Positions 4,961-7,820 of a DNA stretch of 7,820 nt are shown here, one piece after another. Source of the DNA: JAUNQW01 sp043424615. GTDB lineage: Bacteria > Bacillota > Bacilli > Lactobacillales > Carnobacteriaceae_A. Position 1 is the first letter of the stretch. Each line of letters opens with the position of its first letter. The position numbers and the translations under genes are program-made. The notes below the pieces were generated by a model, which saw nothing but the letters and a program-made list of their open reading frames with translations, was not told where the DNA came from and made no database searches. The DNA lies in contig JBHWOX010000043.1 in NCBI GenBank assembly GCA_043424615.1, positions 1 to 7,820 on the forward strand, in the 5' to 3' direction.

Positions 4961-6581
4961 AGCTTCCCTTCTTTCTAAATAATCCGAGTAAAGCGTAAGC
5001 GCCAGCCGTAAAGATCAGAGAAATAACAATCATCCACAAAGCAATGGTGGATGCCAGGTCATATTTCCCACTACCGATGAGTTCAAATAAAATTAAAGTC
5101 AAAACTTTTTGCCCTGGGGTGACCAAGAATATAATGGACCCCACAGTGGTCATGGTAGAAATAAAGCCTTCTATAAAGGAAAGAAATAAGCCACTTTTAG
5201 CCAGGGGAAAAACTTGACCGAACAATTCATGGTACCACTGGCCACCTAAATCTTGGGTGGCATCCATAATATCTGGATGTATTTGTTCGACTGAGGCTGC
5301 TGCAATTTTAGTTGAGGTGGGTAACAATTTAAATAACATATTGATGACCACAATAGCTGCCGTCCCTGTTAAATTCAGAGGATATGATTGGAAAGCTAAG
5401 AGATACCCTAAACCAAAAAATGTTCCTGGAACAACGGATGGTAAGGTTGCTATCAATTCCATATGTTTCATCCATTGCTTCTGACGAACACGCGAATAAT
5501 AAATCAAAAGAAAGGATAAGAGAGTCGCTCCTAATCCAGCAATCAGCGCATATGCAATCGAACGAAACATGGCAGGGTTGAGATAAGGCAAGGAAGCTTT
5601 GATATTAGCTAAGGTGAAAAAGGTCTGTTGTTTTTCTGTTTGGGTAAAAGCTTCTAAAATAATGGAGGTATATTGCAAGCCGATGATCAGCACAAAAAGT
5701 AAGGCGATGAGTTTGAAGACTTGAAAAACCCCTCCAGATAAATTTAACCCCTCTTCCCGTTGACCAATACTATAGTTGCTAGTGGAAGAAGACATGTTTC
5801 GATTAGCTTTAAGATAAAAATAAAAAGCAATGATGCCTGGAATAAAAATAATAACATTGATAATAGAAGCCATGTATGAATCCCCATAAGCAATCATGGA
5901 TAGGTAGCCTTCAGACGCCAAAGTTGTAAAATTTCCACCGATGATGTGGGGGGTTCCAAAGTCAGCTAAAGCTCGAATAAAATTGAGTAAGGCCACCGCC
6001 ACGATGCCATTTTTAATTAGGGGAAGAATGATGGTCAAAATAATCCGATTAGACCTAGCTCCTAAGGTTTTAGCACTTTCAATGACCGCAAAATCAATAT
6101 TTTTTATGGAGTTAATTAATAAGATGGATGAAAAAGAGACCGCCCCCAAGGACTGCATGAGAACAATACCGTGGATACCATAAGGATTCCATCTCATATT
6201 TAAAAGACCATAGGTGATTAATCCTCTTCGACCAAAGAGGTTTATGTATGCCAAAGATAAAACATAAGGGGGGGAAATCAAAGTCAGCACGAGGATCAGC
6301 ATCAGTAAGGTCTGCATCCAACGGCTGGACCCCATATAAACGACTGAAACAACAGTGGATAGGGCTGTAGCCAGTAACATTACTAAAAAAGCGCTCCAGA
6401 TGGAATCTAGAATTAAGCGGTGATTGGATTGAATGTACTGGAGGATTCCAGTCAGATTAAATCCTAATTCTTCAGTATAAAAAGCATTGCCAAACACTTC
6501 AATGTATGGCCATAGAATAAATAGGATGATGGCTGCAGCTATAGCGACCATCAGGGCACGATCAATGGTTTTAGTAAACAT
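4932..6581 (-). CDS. Fused two-domain ABC permease, FbpB/AfuB/PhnU-like
   Basis: This permease carries two BPD_transp_1 domains in one chain, as in ferric-iron FbpB, hexose-phosphate AfuB and similar systems, so it would serve as both halves of the channel. About 12 hydrophobic membrane segments are visible. Each half has the cytoplasmic EAA loop that docks the ATPase: AKTLGARSNRIILTIILPL (about residues 170-188) and ATQDLGGQWYHELFGQVFPL (about 441-460). The motif ALADFGTPHIIGG after the first loop is typical of the FbpB-like family. I chose ATG 6581 (549 aa). An in-frame ATG at 6620 adds 13 residues but has no ribosome-binding site and lies at the tail of the terminator hairpin, whereas 6581 has AGAGAGG 5 nt upstream. 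The gene overlaps the ATPase gene by 29 nt. Confidence 0.92.
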   Translation of the reverse strand: MFTKTIDRALMVAIAAAIILFILWPYIEVFGNAFYTEELGFNLTGILQYIQSNHRLILDSIWSAFLVMLLATALSTVVSVVYMGSSRWMQTLLMLILVLTLISPPYVLSLAYINLFGRRGLITYGLLNMRWNPYGIHGIVLMQSLGAVSFSSILLINSIKNIDFAVIESAKTLGARSNRIILTIILPLIKNGIVAVALLNFIRALADFGTPHIIGGNFTTLASEGYLSMIAYGDSYMASIINVIIFIPGIIAFYFYLKANRNMSSSTSNYSIGQREEGLNLSGGVFQVFKLIALLFVLIIGLQYTSIILEAFTQTEKQQTFFTLANIKASLPYLNPAMFRSIAYALIAGLGATLLSFLLIYYSRVRQKQWMKHMELIATLPSVVPGTFFGLGYLLAFQSYPLNLTGTAAIVVINMLFKLLPTSTKIAAASVEQIHPDIMDATQDLGGQWYHELFGQVFPLAKSGLFLSFIEGFISTMTTVGSIIFLVTPGQKVLTLILFELIGSGKYDLASTIALWMIVISLIFTAGAYALLGLFRKKGSYETQNQKLA

Positions 6582-6620
6582 ATAGCCCTCTCTTTCTACA
6601 ATATTGTTTATTACATTCAT

Positions 6621-6658
6621 AAAATAAAAGAGGCTGCGACAAGAATCACAGCCTCTTT
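6621..6658 (-). terminator. Intercistronic terminator between binding protein and permease
   Basis: Positions 6627-6639 pair with 6646-6658 (AAAGAGGCUGUGA with UCGCAGCCUCUUU, one G-U pair) around a 6-nt loop, followed by UUUUAUUUU in the minus-strand RNA. It sits 15 nt after the binding-protein stop and before the permease start. No separate permease promoter is visible in the remaining gap. Partial read-through would give more binding protein than membrane subunits, and the hairpin could also stabilise the 3' end of the upstream message. Confidence 0.88.
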
Positions 6659-6672
6659 ATTCCAACACTCCA

Positions 6673-7820
6673 TTAACGAGTTTCTTTACCAGATGTCATT
6701 TCTTTCCATTGGTTAAGAATGTCATCGCGTTGATCAGCGTAAGTTGAAATGTCTTGGTCGACTAAATCTTCAGTTTCTAAACCTAAGTCTAAGGCTTCGA
6801 TTTGACCAGGAAGAACAGCTTGAGCACTGTCTTTACCATCTAATAAAGTCAATTCTTCCAAATTCTCAGGTTCTAACATAAATTCAATAAATGCTTTAGC
6901 AGCATCGGGATTATTAGAGTTTTTGAAAATGGCAACCCCTTCAGGTACCCAAGGCACACCATCTTCAGGATAAACCACTGTTAAACCATTGTCTTCAGCT
7001 GCATCGAAAGTGTTTTGATCAACTGGAACGATTCCTACAGCAAATTCACCAGCGGTTACTTTCTCTTCAGGGTCTTTTCCACGTTTACCATAGAAAGGAA
7101 TATTCTCGTTGGCCTGAGACCAAAAGTCCCAACCTTCTTCCCCTTTCAAATCTAGAACCCCTTTTACAGCGGCGTACATGGTTCCAGATACAGATGGGTC
7201 TGACATGAATAACTCATCTTTATAAACTGGATCGGCGATATCTGACCACGTTTGAGGAATCGGTAATCCTAATTCTTCACAAACAGCGTCATTAACTAAA
7301 AGCCCGGCCACAGTAATTCCTTTAGATAACCAGTAACCTTCAGGGTCACGATAGCCCACAGGAATTTGTTCTACTGCTTCAGATGTATAGGGTTCAAGTA
7401 AGTCGTCTTCTTTGGCAGCCATGAAAGCATCTAAGCCTCCACCGAACCATAAGTCAGCAACGGCTTCCCCTTCCGCTTCAATTCGTGATAAGACTTCTCC
7501 AGAAGACATAGACAAGAATTCAACTTCAATTCCTGTTTCTTCCGTGAATTTATCAAAGAAAGGTTGGTAAGATTCTGAAGTCGTAATCACGCTTAATTTT
7601 TCAGGATCTCCCTCTTCAGTTGAAGCAGCTTCTTCTTCGTCTTCGGTCGCTTCTCCTTCAGCTTCTTCTGACGACGATTCTTCATTGGCAGTCGATTCCT
7701 CCGTACTTTCTTCTGGGGCTGTACTTTCTGAAGCAGAGCTATCCGTAGAAGACCCTCCACCTGATGCACAACCTACGAGGACAAAGACAACAGTTGCCAA
7801 CATTAAAATATATTTTAATG
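6673..7820 (-). CDS. ABC importer substrate-binding lipoprotein, Fbp/Afu/Phn-like (5' end cut by window edge)
   Basis: This is the extracellular binding protein of the importer at 4013-6581. A start at ATG 7803 would give 376 residues, but its signal would lack any positive charge. The frame stays open to the window edge and adds a Lys-containing stretch (LKYIL), so the true start is most likely outside the window. The lipobox is LVGC, with Cys at residue 12 counted from 7803. It is followed by a linker of about 55 residues made almost only of Ser, Glu, Ala and Thr. The folded part (from about residue 69) is a periplasmic-binding type II protein of the SBP_bac_6/8 (AfuA/FbpA-like) kind: LSVITTSESYQPFFDKF, ADLWFGGGLDAFMAA, SKGITVAGLLVND, PQTWSDIADPVYKDEL, MSDPSVSGTMYAA and AVGIVPVDQ, in family order. 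The double Tyr expected around AVGIVPVDQNTFD in ferric-binding FbpA is absent, which weakens an iron assignment. A phosphonate, sugar-phosphate or other ligand is possible. Confidence 0.88.
   Translation of the reverse strand, partial: LKYILMLATVVFVLVGCASGGGSSTDSSASESTAPEESTEESTANEESSSEEAEGEATEDEEEAASTEEGDPEKLSVITTSESYQPFFDKFTEETGIEVEFLSMSSGEVLSRIEAEGEAVADLWFGGGLDAFMAAKEDDLLEPYTSEAVEQIPVGYRDPEGYWLSKGITVAGLLVNDAVCEELGLPIPQTWSDIADPVYKDELFMSDPSVSGTMYAAVKGVLDLKGEEGWDFWSQANENIPFYGKRGKDPEEKVTAGEFAVGIVPVDQNTFDAAEDNGLTVVYPEDGVPWVPEGVAIFKNSNNPDAAKAFIEFMLEPENLEELTLLDGKDSAQAVLPGQIEALDLGLETEDLVDQDISTYADQRDDILNQWKEMTSGKETR

Noticed and set aside
6112..6321. Minus-strand 69-codon frame within the fused permease
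   Set aside because: It lies wholly inside the permease gene in another frame, with no independent translation signal or domain.
6582..6620. Upstream ATG giving a 13-residue longer permease
   Set aside because: It has no ribosome-binding site and abuts the terminator hairpin; the ATG at 6581 has a good SD at proper distance.
7803..7820. ATG 7803 as the true start of the binding protein
   Set aside because: The signal would have no positively charged n-region, and the frame is open to the edge with a Lys-containing extension, so an upstream start beyond the window is more likely.

Overview
The window is low-GC Gram-positive DNA. All recognisable genes lie on the minus strand, Shine-Dalgarno sequences are strong AGGAGG types, and both binding proteins are lipoproteins with long Ser/Glu-rich linkers. 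The overall look is that of the Lactobacillales (streptococcus/aerococcus/Facklamia-like), inferred from protein and codon style only. There are two ABC importers, one membrane-anchored esterase-like hydrolase, and one elaborate RNA regulatory leader. No mobile elements, rRNA, tRNA or CRISPR were seen.

In transcription order (high to low coordinates): (i) 7820-4013 is an Fbp/Afu/Phn-type importer: a lipoprotein binding protein whose 5' end lies outside the window, an intercistronic terminator, a fused two-domain permease, and an ATPase overlapping the permease by 29 nt. (ii) 3962-2952 is an alpha/beta hydrolase of the HGGG/GDSAG (HSL-like) family with an N-terminal membrane anchor and its own extended -10 promoter at the end of the ATPase gene. 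(iii) 2942-2600 is a promoter and a leader RNA of about 300 nt. (iv) 2559-1 is an importer of the streptococcal TrpXYZ type: binding protein, permease, and an ATPase cut by the window edge. The last two genes are joined by a TAATG stop/start.

The most interesting part is the 2600-2908 leader. It encodes an unannotated 27-codon peptide (2874..2791) with a perfect ribosome-binding site and ending NLFFFSFFR, with five Phe codons just before the stop. Downstream is a chain of mutually exclusive RNA pairings: hairpin P0, then A:B, B:C, C:D, D:E and the terminator E:F. The stop codon's last base is the first base of P0. A ribosome waiting at the stop would cover the 5' strand of P0 and leave segment A free, which leads by dominoes to the terminator. 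A ribosome stalled earlier on the Phe codons lets P0 form, which leads to a 14-bp perfect antiterminator. This reads as ribosome-mediated attenuation of an amino-acid importer by phenylalanine supply. In Firmicutes such operons are more usually controlled by T-boxes, and none is seen here. It also suggests that this TrpXYZ-like importer serves phenylalanine or aromatic compounds in general rather than tryptophan alone.
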